A stretch of DNA of 64,000 nt, from the NCBI RefSeq assembly GCF_001672755.1, contig NZ_LZKI01000098.1:1-64000 (forward strand). The letters run 5' to 3'. A program made the position numbers and the translations under genes. The first letter of the stretch is position 1, and each line of letters starts with the position of its first letter. Below are positions 50,512 to 58,471 of the stretch, piece by piece. The notes under the pieces are model-generated. The model was not told where the DNA came from. It saw only the letters and a program-made list of their open reading frames with translations, and made no database searches. Source of the DNA: Mycobacterium colombiense (GTDB taxonomy: Bacteria; Actinomycetota; Actinomycetes; Mycobacteriales; Mycobacteriaceae).

Positions 50512-51981
50512 CTACGCGGGCACTTCGGAGCGGTCTCCGCTCCACAGTGTGTGGAAGCGCTTGTCCGGGTCGTCGTCGATGCGGCCGTAGGTGTGTGCGC
50601 CGAAGAAGTCCCGCAAGCCCTGGGTGAGTGCCGCCGGCAGCCGCTCGGTGCGCAGCGCGTCGTAATAGGACAGCGCGGAGGCGAAGCCGGGGATCGGGAT
50701 GCCGAGTTCGGTGGCCTTCACCACCACGCGACGCCAGCTGTCGATGGATTCCTCGATGGCACTGCGGAAGTAGGGCGCCACGATCAGGGTCGGCAGGTCG
50801 GGATTCTCGTCGAACGCCTCCTTGATCCGGTTGAGGAATTTCGCCCGAATGATGCACCCGCCGCGCCAGATCGTCGCCATGTCGCCGGGCGTGATGCCCC
50901 AGTCGTACTCGGCGCTGCCCGCCTGGATCTGGTTGAAGCCCTGCGCGTAGGCGATGATCTTCGAGGCATACAGCGCCTTGCTCACGTCGTCGATGAATTG
51001 GGTTGCGTCGCTTGGCTTCTCGCCGAGGTGTCCGGAGGCCAGGCCGGTGGTGGCCTTGCGCTGGGCGACCGAGCCGGACAGCGCGCGGGCGAACACCGCC
51101 TCGGCGATACCGGTCACCGGCACACCGAGATCGAGCGCCGATTTCACGGTCCAGCGTCCCGTGCCCTTCTGCTCGGCCTCGTCGAGGATGAGGTCGACCA
51201 GCGGCTTGCCCGTCTTGGCATCGGTCTGGCGCAGCACCTGCGCGGTGATCTCGATCAGGAAGCTGTCCAGGTCGCCCTTGTTCCACTCGGCGAACACGTC
51301 GGCGATCTCGGGAGCGGTCTTGCCCAGGCCGTCGCGCAACAGCTGGTAGGCCTCGCCGATCAGCTGCATGTCGGAGTACTCGATGCCGTTGTGCACCATC
51401 TTGACGAAGTGACCTGCGCCGTCGGGGCCGATGTGGGTGCAGCACGGCACGCCGTCGACGTGTGCGGAGATCTCCTCGAGCAGCGGGCCCAGCGATTTGT
51501 ACGACTCGGCCGGGCCGCCCGGCATGATCGACGGGCCGTTGAGCGCGCCCTCCTCACCGCCGGAGATGCCTGCGCCGACGAAGTGCAGGCCCCGCTCGCG
51601 GATCGCCTTCTCGCGGCGGATGGTGTCGGTGTAGAGCGCGTTGCCGCCGTCGATGATGATGTCGCCGGATTCCATGGCGTCGGCGAGCTCGTTGATGACG
51701 GCGTCGGTGGGGTCGCCCGCCTTGACCATGATGATCACCCGGCGCGGCTTCTCCAGCGCGTCCAGAAATTCCTCGATCGTCTCGGAGCGGACGAAGTTGC
51801 CCTCGTCGCCGTGCTCTTTGAGCAGCGCATCGGTTTTGGCGATCGAGCGGTTGTGCAGCGCCACGGTGTAGCCGTGGTGGGCGAAGTTGCGGGCGAGGTT
51901 CGATCCCATGACGGCCAGGCCCGTGACGCCGATCTGTGCGGTGCCGGTCTTGGAACTCGAGGGGGCATCCGACGAACTCAT
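50512..51981 (-). CDS. gnd1: 6-phosphogluconate dehydrogenase (NADP-type, Gnd1)
   Basis: 489-residue pentose phosphate pathway enzyme that oxidatively decarboxylates 6-phosphogluconate to ribulose 5-phosphate. The dinucleotide motif is GVTGLAVMGSNLARN. Substrate-binding motifs are GISGGEEGA and the catalytic Lys in FVKMVHNGIEY. The C-terminal domain has GWRRVVVKA-like helices and the tail FHTLWSGDRSEV. The start at 51981 (MSSSDAPSSSKTGTAQIG) has GAGAGGCGA upstream. It is in one orientation with guaB1 and the M56 gene. Confidence 0.95.
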   Translation of the reverse strand: MSSSDAPSSSKTGTAQIGVTGLAVMGSNLARNFAHHGYTVALHNRSIAKTDALLKEHGDEGNFVRSETIEEFLDALEKPRRVIIMVKAGDPTDAVINELADAMESGDIIIDGGNALYTDTIRREKAIRERGLHFVGAGISGGEEGALNGPSIMPGGPAESYKSLGPLLEEISAHVDGVPCCTHIGPDGAGHFVKMVHNGIEYSDMQLIGEAYQLLRDGLGKTAPEIADVFAEWNKGDLDSFLIEITAQVLRQTDAKTGKPLVDLILDEAEQKGTGRWTVKSALDLGVPVTGIAEAVFARALSGSVAQRKATTGLASGHLGEKPSDATQFIDDVSKALYASKIIAYAQGFNQIQAGSAEYDWGITPGDMATIWRGGCIIRAKFLNRIKEAFDENPDLPTLIVAPYFRSAIEESIDSWRRVVVKATELGIPIPGFASALSYYDALRTERLPAALTQGLRDFFGAHTYGRIDDDPDKRFHTLWSGDRSEVPA

Positions 51982-52081
51982 GTTTTCGCCTCTCAATTTG
52001 GAGAACTCTTCCGAAAAGCTTTCGGTGACACTGTGGCACAGCGAACAGTTGGGCGTCCGGGGTGATCGGCCCGCGGCTGCG

Positions 52082-53032
52082 TCAGAGGTTGAACAAGCGC
52101 TCCAGCTCGGTGAGCCACGGCACGGCCAGCGCGATGGTGGGCACCACGAACACCGCCACCGCGGCCAGGTATGCGGCCGCCGACAGCAGCGGGCTGTTGC
52201 CGCGTCCGCCCAGGCGGCGCACTCTGACCACCGTGCTGGGGCCGCCCGCCGCGAGCGCGCCCGACGGGGCCCGCCCCGATGCGCACGCGACCAGCGCCCT
52301 GGCCAGGGGAGTGCGACCCGCGGCGCGGACCGCCGCGTCGTCCGCGAGCAACTCGACCAGAAGCTGGACCGCGCCGAGCGCGTTGGCGCTGCGGACCAGC
52401 CGCGGGAAAGCGGCATGCACCGCGGTGAAGGCTTCCAGCACCAGGTCGTGCCGCGCCCGCAGGTGGGCGCGCTCGTGGGTGAGGATTGCCTCGACCTCGG
52501 CGTCGGCGAGTGCCTTCAGCGTTCCCTCGCTGACCACCACCCGGCTGCGCACGCCGGGCAGGCAGTAGGCGAGCGGTTGCGGCACGTCGAGCACGCGGAG
52601 ATCGCGCGTGCGGGCGCAGGGCTGGGACAGCGCCGCGCCGTGGCCGACCCCGACCAGGTCCACCACCATGCGGTGGTGGGCCCGTCTTTTCCGGTTGGCG
52701 ATGGCCACCCGGACCACCGCGACCATCAACCGGGCGCCGACCAGCACGGTCAGGGTGAAAACGCTGACGTAGACCGTCCACAGCGGCCAGCCGAGGCGAT
52801 CAGCGGCGCCGAGGATGCTGGTCGTGGGGCGCCCGTCGCGGCCGGGCACCAGCAACCGGGTGGCGATCGCGATGCCGGCGCTGAACGCCGACAGCACCGC
52901 GGCCAGCGCGACGGCTTGCCAGAGCACCATCGCGGCGCGGGGAGCGCGCAGCGGCCAGCGCGCGCGTGCCAACATCGCCGGCACCGGGCCGGTCAGTAGC
53001 ACCGCGAGAATGATGAAAGCCAGCGCGGACAC
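52082..53032 (-). CDS. BlaR1-like M56 family membrane metallopeptidase (Rv1845c homologue)
   Basis: 316-residue membrane protein. It has three or four hydrophobic helices and the zinc protease motif HERAH (H186, E187, H190) in AILTHERAHLRARHD. It lacks the extracellular beta-lactam sensor domain of staphylococcal BlaR1. It lies 14 bases after blaI on the same strand, as in other actinobacteria, and is expected to cleave or inactivate BlaI on a signal that is not known; respiration stress has been proposed. The GTG at 53032 starts MSALAFIILAVLLTG. Confidence 0.92.
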   Translation of the reverse strand: MSALAFIILAVLLTGPVPAMLARARWPLRAPRAAMVLWQAVALAAVLSAFSAGIAIATRLLVPGRDGRPTTSILGAADRLGWPLWTVYVSVFTLTVLVGARLMVAVVRVAIANRKRRAHHRMVVDLVGVGHGAALSQPCARTRDLRVLDVPQPLAYCLPGVRSRVVVSEGTLKALADAEVEAILTHERAHLRARHDLVLEAFTAVHAAFPRLVRSANALGAVQLLVELLADDAAVRAAGRTPLARALVACASGRAPSGALAAGGPSTVVRVRRLGGRGNSPLLSAAAYLAAVAVFVVPTIALAVPWLTELERLFNL

Positions 53033-53046
53033 ACAGTTAGTGTCCC

Positions 53047-53466
53047 TCAGCCCTCCGGTGCAGCGCCAGCAGATGGCGAGTTATTGCGTTGATTGGCTTC
53101 CAGTTCGGCGAGTGCGCGCCGCAGCGCCTCGGCCTCGTCGGCCCCGACGCGTTCGACGAAGTGCACCAGGGCGGCCTGACGGCCGCCGGAATCCTCGGCC
53201 TGGGCCAGCGCGTCCACCATGAGTCCGGCGACCAGCTCGTCGCGACCGTGCACCGGCGCGTACCGGTGCGCCCGGTCGTCGCGGATCTGGGAGACGAGAT
53301 TCTTCTTGGCCAACCTTTGCAGCACGGTCATGATCGTGGTGTAGGCCAGGTCACGCTGCGCCGACAACGCCTCATGGACCTGGCGAACGGTCTGAGGCTC
53401 GGGCGTGGACCAGAGGTGGTCCATGACGGCCCGTTCCAGGTCCCCCAGCCGAGTCAGTTTGGCCAT
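53047..53466 (-). CDS. blaI: BlaI, winged-helix transcriptional repressor
   Basis: 139-residue repressor of the BlaI/MecI family. The winged-helix domain (residues 1-80) contains GDLERAVMDHLW, VRQVHEAL and AYTTIMTVLQRLAKKNLVSQ. The C-terminal dimerisation helices follow. In M. tuberculosis it represses blaC, its own operon and ATP synthase genes. The start at 53466 (MAKLTRLGD) lies behind an imperfect palindrome at 53510-53526 that fits its operator. Forms an operon with the M56 peptidase downstream. Confidence 0.94.
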   Translation of the reverse strand: MAKLTRLGDLERAVMDHLWSTPEPQTVRQVHEALSAQRDLAYTTIMTVLQRLAKKNLVSQIRDDRAHRYAPVHGRDELVAGLMVDALAQAEDSGGRQAALVHFVERVGADEAEALRRALAELEANQRNNSPSAGAAPEG

Positions 53467-53509
53467 AGTTCGTTCATCTCCTGAGCGTCGAATCAAGCGT
53501 ACTCCGGCT

Positions 53510-53526
53510 TACTACCGACGGTCGTA
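53510..53526. promoter_or_regulatory. Probable BlaI operator
   Basis: TACTACCGACGGTCGTA is an imperfect palindrome (TAC-T/G-ACCG-A-CGGT-C/A-GTA). It lies 44 bases upstream of blaI and matches the TAC...GTA half-site style of BlaI operators, fitting autoregulation. Confidence 0.6.
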
Positions 53527-53593
53527 CGAAAGGCTGACAAATCACTGTGCCGGCCACCGCGCGCCCCGCCGCGGACAAGAAGAACACTACCTC

Positions 53594-53623
53594 TTGCAAA
53601 GTTAGGGCAGCCTTGCCTATGCT
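53594..53623 (+). promoter_or_regulatory. mrsI promoter with embedded IdeR box
   Basis: A -35-like TTGCAA (53594-53599) and a -10-like TATGCT (53618-53623) are 18 bases apart. TTAGGGCAGCCTTGCCTAT (53602-53620) fills the spacer and matches the IdeR consensus at 13 of 19 positions. Iron-loaded IdeR would block the polymerase directly. Transcription should start near 53630. Confidence 0.72.
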
Positions 53624-53629
53624 GATCGG

Positions 53630-53733
53630 GTCGAGCGATAACGGACCGTGTGAGAGTCCTGAGGGCTGCAGCGACCCCCGGTCTACTCGATCGGCGAGCC
53701 CCGTGCCTTCGAGGCACGGGGCTCAGCCGTTTT
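53630..53733 (+). ncRNA. mrsI: MrsI iron-responsive small RNA
   Basis: In M. tuberculosis the IdeR-controlled small RNA MrsI (ncRv11846) lies between Rv1846c (blaI) and Rv1847 on this strand; it is about 100 nt and represses iron-storage and iron-using genes such as bfrA under iron limitation. Here the same gap holds an IdeR-box promoter and, 66 bases after the predicted start, a 13-bp GC-rich hairpin followed by a T-run. The predicted length, strand and position all agree. Exact ends are inferred. Confidence 0.75.
53696..53733 (+). terminator. Intrinsic-type terminator hairpin of mrsI
   Basis: GAGCCCCGTGCCT (53696-53708) pairs perfectly with AGGCACGGGGCTC (53712-53724) around a 3-base loop. 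TTTT follows at 53730. It is one of the strongest hairpins in the window. Confidence 0.8.
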
Positions 53734-53782
53734 CCGGTCCAGAATCCGCCGCGAGGGCGTGCCGGGGCCATGGTGTAGACAC

Positions 53783-54211
53783 ATGGACGTGCCAGAGCCG
53801 CAGAAAACGATCCTCCCGCCGGACTTCGCCGCACCCTTCGACCGCGAGATCGGGCTGCAATTCACCGAACTCAGCCCCGACGGCGCGCGGGCCCAGCTGG
53901 AGGTCACGCCCAAGCTGCTGCAGCCGATGGGTTTGGTTCACGGTGGCGTTTACTGCTCGATGATCGAGAGCATGGCCAGCGTGGCCGCCTACACGTGGCT
54001 GGCCACCCGCGGCGGCGGAAATGTGGTGGGCGTCAACAACAACACCGATTTTTTGCGCTCGATCGGTTCCGGCATGGTGTACGGCACCGTCGAGCCGATC
54101 CACCGCGGCCGTAGCCAGCAATTGTGGTTGGTCACCATCACCGACGGCGACGACCGGGTGGTCGCCCGCGGTCAGGTGCGGCTGCAGAATCTCGAAATTC
54201 GCGAGGGCTGA
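53783..54211 (+). CDS. PaaI-type hotdog thioesterase (Rv1847 homologue)
   Basis: 142-residue acyl-CoA thioesterase of the PaaI/4HBT family. The hotdog-fold catalytic helix is QPMGLVHGGVYCSMIESMAS, with the Asn/Gly and Glu positions typical of the family. NTDFLRSI and VTITDGDDRVVARGQVRL form the later strands. I start at the ATG at 53783 (MDVPEPQKT); a GTG 24 bases upstream adds eight residues. It lies just after mrsI. The urease genes that follow it in M. tuberculosis are absent; ndh comes next, convergent. Confidence 0.9.
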   Translation: MDVPEPQKTILPPDFAAPFDREIGLQFTELSPDGARAQLEVTPKLLQPMGLVHGGVYCSMIESMASVAAYTWLATRGGGNVVGVNNNTDFLRSIGSGMVYGTVEPIHRGRSQQLWLVTITDGDDRVVARGQVRLQNLEIREG

Positions 54212-54281
54212 TCAATCCACCTGGGGCCGCGGTGAAATGCGTTGTCCGGCAACCGTGTTGGAGGTTGGTCGCGGCGATCGG

Positions 54282-55667
54282 CTAGCTGGCCCGCCTGGCC
54301 GCCGGCCGCTTGGCCTCCGCGGCGACTACCGCCAACTGTTCGAGCCGGGTCCGGGCGAACGCCTGCTGCTCGGTGATGGTCAGCTGGCCGCGGCGGGTGC
54401 TCAGGAACGTCACCGTCCAGGACAGCAGCGTGCTGATCTTGGTCTTGAACCCGACCAGGTAGACCAGGTGCAACACCAGCCAGGCGAACCAGGCGAACAG
54501 GCCGCTGAACTCCACCGGGCCGATCTTGGCCACCGCGGAGAACCGCGACACCGTGGCCATGGAGCCCTTGTCGAAGTACTGGAACGGCTCCCGGTCGGCC
54601 GGGTTGGCGCCGCCGAGTTCGGCCTTGATGGTGCTCGCGACGTACTTGGCGCCCTGAATCGCGCCCTGCGCCACGCCCGGCACGCCTTCGACCGCGGCCA
54701 GGTCGCCGATGACGAACACGTTCGGGTGGCCGGGGACCGACAGGTCGGGCAGCACCTTGACGCGGCCGGCCCGGTCCAGCTCGACCGACGACTGATCCGC
54801 GAGGTCGCGGCCCAGCGGGCTGGCGGACACGCCGGCGGACCACACCTTGCACGCCGACTCGATGCGCCGGACGGTGCCGTCGGAATCCTTCACGGTGATG
54901 CCGTTGCGGTCGACATCGGTGACCATCGCACCCAGCTGGATCTCCACGCCCATCTTCTCCAGCCGGGCCGCCGCGCGCTGACCGAGCTTGTCGCCGAACG
55001 GCGGCAGCACGGCAGGCGCGGCATCGAGCAGGATCACCCGCGCCTTCGTCGAGTCGATGTGGCGGAAGGAGCCCTTCAGCGTGTAGCTCGCCAATTCCGC
55101 GATCTGCCCGGCCATTTCGACGCCGGTGGGGCCGGCCCCGATCACGGTGAACGTCAGCAGCTTGGCCCGCCGTTCCGGATCGCGCGACCGCTCGGCCTGT
55201 TCGAACGCGCTGAGGATGCGCCCTCGCACCTCGAGGGCGTCGTCGATCGACTTCATGCCGGGCGCAAACTCGGCGAAATGGTCGTTGCCGAAATACGACT
55301 GGCCGGCGCCGGCGGCGATGATCAGGCTGTCGTAGGGAGTGTCGTAGGTGTGCCCGAGCAGGTCGGACACCACGAACTTGCCCTCCAGATCGACGTGGGT
55401 GACGTCGCCGAGCAGCACCTGAACGTTGCGCTGCCTGCGGAGCACGACGCGGGTGGGCGGCGCGATATCGCCTTCGGACACAATGCCGGTCGCCACTTGG
55501 TAGAGCAGCGGCTGGAAGAGGTGGTGCGTCGTCCGGGCGATCAGTTTGATGTCGACGTTGGCGTGCCTGAGTTTCTTTGCCGCGTTCAGTCCGCCGAACC
55601 CGGAGCCGATGATGACAACCTGGTGACGGCGCTCCGGTCCAGCTGTGGTACCTGGCTGGGGGCTCAT
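54282..55667 (-). CDS. ndh: Type II NADH dehydrogenase
   Basis: 461-residue single-subunit, non-proton-pumping NADH:menaquinone oxidoreductase, the main respiratory NADH enzyme of mycobacteria. The FAD motif VVIIGSGFGGLNAAKKL is near residue 15 and the NADH motif VIGAGPTGVEMAG is near 175. VFVIGDLAAV marks the second FAD region. A membrane-associated C-terminal stretch contains WFAWLVLHLVYLVGF. The length is like that of M. tuberculosis Ndh (463). Two inverted repeats lie 93-147 bases upstream, one resembling a CRP site. Confidence 0.96.
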   Translation of the reverse strand: MSPQPGTTAGPERRHQVVIIGSGFGGLNAAKKLRHANVDIKLIARTTHHLFQPLLYQVATGIVSEGDIAPPTRVVLRRQRNVQVLLGDVTHVDLEGKFVVSDLLGHTYDTPYDSLIIAAGAGQSYFGNDHFAEFAPGMKSIDDALEVRGRILSAFEQAERSRDPERRAKLLTFTVIGAGPTGVEMAGQIAELASYTLKGSFRHIDSTKARVILLDAAPAVLPPFGDKLGQRAAARLEKMGVEIQLGAMVTDVDRNGITVKDSDGTVRRIESACKVWSAGVSASPLGRDLADQSSVELDRAGRVKVLPDLSVPGHPNVFVIGDLAAVEGVPGVAQGAIQGAKYVASTIKAELGGANPADREPFQYFDKGSMATVSRFSAVAKIGPVEFSGLFAWFAWLVLHLVYLVGFKTKISTLLSWTVTFLSTRRGQLTITEQQAFARTRLEQLAVVAAEAKRPAARRAS

Positions 55668-55759
55668 GTTTCCGCTGCTCCTGACGGGGGCTTCTGGACG
55701 CGCGACTGCGATTAGCCACCACGCTAGTCAGGCGAATACCCGCAAACCTAGCTGGCAAC

Positions 55760-55777
55760 ATGTGTAATCAAACACAT
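55760..55777. promoter_or_regulatory. CRP-like inverted repeat upstream of ndh
   Basis: ATGTGT-AATCAA-ACACAT is a perfect 6-bp inverted repeat. It fits the TGTGnnnnnnnnCACA frame of mycobacterial CRP sites (one mismatch in each half-site to TGTGA/TCACA). It lies 93 bases upstream of ndh. Confidence 0.45.
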
Positions 55778-55779
55778 CG

Positions 55780-55814
55780 CCAGTATCACTGCTGGTCGTT
55801 GAACGTGATACTGG
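55780..55814. repeat. Perfect 10-bp inverted repeat between the F420 oxidoreductase and ndh
   Basis: CCAGTATCAC (55780-55789) and GTGATACTGG (55805-55814) are exact complements with a 15-base loop. It is 40 bases after the stop of the upstream minus-strand gene, so it could be its terminator or an operator for ndh. No T-run follows. Confidence 0.55.
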
Positions 55815-55853
55815 TCATGTTCGACCGACCGGTCCGCAAAGGTGCCGAAATCC

Positions 55854-56771
55854 CTACAGCCCCACGAGCGGACGCAGCGCAGCTCCGGCCGCCTCGATGA
55901 CGCCGGGGGTGTAGAAGGGCAGGTTGATGATCACGCCGTCGATGCCCGCGTCGATCACCTTGGTCTTGATCTGATCGGCGACCGAATCCGGCGTGCCGAC
56001 CACCATGCGCTGCGTCATCTCGGCGGGAATCTGGTCGAGGCTCGCGTTTTCGTCGATCAGCACCGTGGTCAGCGTGCTGGTTTCCAGGCTGGCGGGATCG
56101 CGGCCCACCTCGTCGCAGGCCCGCCGCACCGCGTCCAGCTTGCGTGGCAGCTCGTCGAACCCTGCGATCACGTTGAGGTGGTCGAAATGCCGTGCGGCGA
56201 GCGGGATCGTCTTCTTCTCGCCGCTGCCGCCGATCATCAGCGGAATGCGTTCCCGGAAGCGGGGATTGGCGAACGCCTCGTTGGTTTGGTACCACTTGCC
56301 CGAGAACGTGGCCCGCTCGCCCTTGATCATCGGCAGGATGATCTGCAGGGCCTCGTCGAGCCGGTTGAACCTGTCGGTGAAGGTGCCGAATTCGAAGCCC
56401 AGCTGATCGTGCTCGAGCTGGAACCAGCCGGTGCCGATCCCCAGGATCGCCCGGCCCTGGCTCACCACGTCGAGCGTGGTGATGGTCTTCGCGAGCAGGG
56501 ACGGGTTGCGGTACGAGTTGCCGGTGACCAACGTGCCCAGCTGCACCCGCTCGGTGGCGGTGGCCAGCGCCCCCAGGGCGGTGTAGGCCTCCAGCATCGG
56601 CTGATCCGGCGATCCCAGCATCGGCAGTTGGTAGAAGTGGTCCATCACGAAAACCGAATCGAATCCGGCGGATTCGGCCTCGCGGGCCTGGGCGATGACG
56701 GTGGGGAAGAGTTGCTCAACCCCGGTGCCGTAGGAGAAGTTGGGAATCTGCAGACCGAGTCGAATAGCCAC
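55854..56771 (-). CDS. Luciferase-like F420-dependent oxidoreductase (Rv1855c homologue)
   Basis: 305-residue TIM-barrel enzyme of the LLM class, F420-dependent subgroup (TIGR03560-like). Marks are GLQIPNFSYGTG at the N-terminus, ESAGFDSVFVMDHFYQLP, LGTLVTGNSYRNPSLLAK and RAILGIGTGWFQLEH, which together bind F420. The substrate is unknown. It starts at 56771 (MAIRLGLQIPN). It lies 52 bases after the SDR gene on the same strand. Confidence 0.92.
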   Translation of the reverse strand: MAIRLGLQIPNFSYGTGVEQLFPTVIAQAREAESAGFDSVFVMDHFYQLPMLGSPDQPMLEAYTALGALATATERVQLGTLVTGNSYRNPSLLAKTITTLDVVSQGRAILGIGTGWFQLEHDQLGFEFGTFTDRFNRLDEALQIILPMIKGERATFSGKWYQTNEAFANPRFRERIPLMIGGSGEKKTIPLAARHFDHLNVIAGFDELPRKLDAVRRACDEVGRDPASLETSTLTTVLIDENASLDQIPAEMTQRMVVGTPDSVADQIKTKVIDAGIDGVIINLPFYTPGVIEAAGAALRPLVGL

Positions 56772-56823
56772 GAGAATTACCGTAGCGATCGGTCTCGCCC
56801 GGGAGAAGGGTGCGCGCTACGCC

Positions 56824-57501
56824 TCAGGCGAAACGAGCCAGCGCGCCGTGACTCACGTGCAGCGTCTGGCCGGTGATGTGGCGGGCCGCCGACGTGGTCA
56901 GGAACAGCGCCAACCGGGCGGCCTCCGTGGCCACCGGCGGCGGCGTACGCGACAACCCGTCATAGCCGGCCTCCGCGCTGCGCCCACTCGCCACCACGTT
57001 GACCGTGATTCCGCGGGTGCCGAAAATGCCTGCCTGCCCGGCGGTCCAGTTCGACAGCGTGGCCTTGATGGCGGCGTCGGCGCTGCCCGCCGGCGGGTTC
57101 TCGGGCACCAGGCTGATGATGGAGCCGCCCGAGCGCAGGTGATCACCCACGGCCTGCACGGTCAACACCGCCGAAAGCACGGTCGCGTCAAGGGCATTGC
57201 GCCAGGCGCCGGCCGTGTCGGCGATCGAATAGGTGCGCGGGTCGCCGGCGTCCCAGGTGGGGGCCGGCACGTTGACGATGGTGTCCAGATGGTGCGGGAA
57301 CAGGGGACGGGCCTCTTCGAGGCTGGCCGGATCGGTGGTGTCGCAGACGATCGCCTCGGCCTCGAGCTCCTTGGCGGCGATCTCCAGTTCGCTCTTGCGT
57401 GCGCCCACGAGGGTCACTTTGTGGCCGTCATCGCGGAAGCTCTCGGCCACCGTGCGCCCCAGGTCCGTGTCTCCGCCGGTAACCAGCACCTCCACTGCCA
57501 T
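56824..57501 (-). CDS. Atypical short-chain dehydrogenase/reductase-like protein (Rv1856c homologue)
   Basis: 225-residue Rossmann-fold protein. The cofactor motif is TGGDTDLGRTVAES and the NVPAPTWDAGD loop replaces the usual NNAG. The catalytic YxxxK is not intact: where Tyr is expected the sequence reads ADAAIKATLSNW, keeping the Lys but not the Tyr. It may bind NAD(P) without normal SDR chemistry, or use another residue. The start at 57501 (MAVEVLVTGG) has GAGGTCATG upstream. Confidence 0.87.
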   Translation of the reverse strand: MAVEVLVTGGDTDLGRTVAESFRDDGHKVTLVGARKSELEIAAKELEAEAIVCDTTDPASLEEARPLFPHHLDTIVNVPAPTWDAGDPRTYSIADTAGAWRNALDATVLSAVLTVQAVGDHLRSGGSIISLVPENPPAGSADAAIKATLSNWTAGQAGIFGTRGITVNVVASGRSAEAGYDGLSRTPPPVATEAARLALFLTTSAARHITGQTLHVSHGALARFA

Positions 57502-57683
57502 GACCTCCTCGTGTTCACGCGCGTTATGGCATCAAGTCCCACATATGTTACTGGACAGTAGCTAATCGGCGAAACTCTGGCCGGCGCGACGCGCGGATCA
57601 TTTGCGTAACTATTCGGCCGCCACTTTCTTGCGGCGATTCCACTGCCGAGCGGACCGCATCATCGGCGGGCTAGGGTGCATCC

Positions 57684-58463
57684 ATGCGTCGGATCGGGAT
57701 CCTGGCCGCTGTGGTTTCGACGGTGCTGATGGCGGGCCCGATCGGGTGCGGTTCGAAGTCGCCCTCCTCACAGACCTCGTCGACATCCGGCGGCAAGGTC
57801 ATGGTGTTCGCCGCGGCGTCGCTCAAGCCGTCGTTCACCCAGATCAGCCAGCGGTTCAAGGACCAGAACCCGGGCGTCGGCGTCGACTTCGAGTTCGCCG
57901 GCTCCTCCGACCTGGCGACCCAGCTGACGCAGGGCGCGACGGCCGACGTCTTCGCGTCGGCCGACACCGCGCAGATGGACACCGTCAACAAGGCCGGCCT
58001 GCTGAACGGCAACCCGACGAACTTCGCGTCGAACACCCTGGTCATCGTCACCGCGCCGGGCAACCCGAAGAAGATCGGCTCCTTCGCCGACCTGGCTCGG
58101 CCCGGCCTCAACGTGGTGACCTGCCAGCAGCCGGTGCCGTGCGGGGCGGCGACCCACCGCGTCGAGGAGAGCACCGGGGTGCGCCTCAACCCGGTCAGCG
58201 AGGAACTCAGCGTGACCGACGCCCTCAACAAGGTCACCAGCGGCCAGGCCGACGCCGCGCTGGTCTACGTCACCGACGCCAAGTCGGCCGGCGGCAAGGT
58301 CGCGACCGTGAACTTCCCGGAGGCCGCCAGCGCGGTGAACGTCTATCCCATCGGCGTGCTGAAGAAGGCGCCGCTCGCCGCTCAGGCGCAGAAGTTCGTC
58401 GACCTGGTGACCTCGCCGACTGGGCAGCAGATCCTGGCCCAGGCCGGCTTCGCGAAACCCTGA
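57684..58463 (+). CDS. modA: Molybdate-binding lipoprotein ModA
   Basis: 259-residue periplasmic molybdate-binding protein. A lipoprotein signal peptide ends at Cys22 (AGPIGC), which would be lipidated. The mature domain has the ModA hallmarks [32 protein letters not shown] and ADVFASAD for oxyanion binding. It is the first gene of modABC, with modB starting 8 bases after it. The preceding 180 bases include a short TACTG-GA-CAGTA palindrome at 57549-57560, nearer to the divergent SDR gene. Confidence 0.95.
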   Translation: MRRIGILAAVVSTVLMAGPIGCGSKSPSSQTSSTSGGKVMVFAAASLKPSFTQISQRFKDQNPGVGVDFEFAGSSDLATQLTQGATADVFASADTAQMDTVNKAGLLNGNPTNFASNTLVIVTAPGNPKKIGSFADLARPGLNVVTCQQPVPCGAATHRVEESTGVRLNPVSEELSVTDALNKVTSGQADAALVYVTDAKSAGGKVATVNFPEAASAVNVYPIGVLKKAPLAAQAQKFVDLVTSPTGQQILAQAGFAKP

Positions 58464-58471
58464 CGCCGCCC

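Noticed and set aside
54021..55715. A 564-codon plus-strand frame opposite ndh
   Set aside because: It starts inside the thioesterase gene in another frame and runs antisense to ndh; composition is typical of a shadow.
57549..57560. TACTG-GA-CAGTA short palindrome between the SDR gene and modA as a ModE site
   Set aside because: Half-sites are only five bases and do not fit the known ModE pattern; it may be a chance palindrome or a TetR-type site for the SDR gene.
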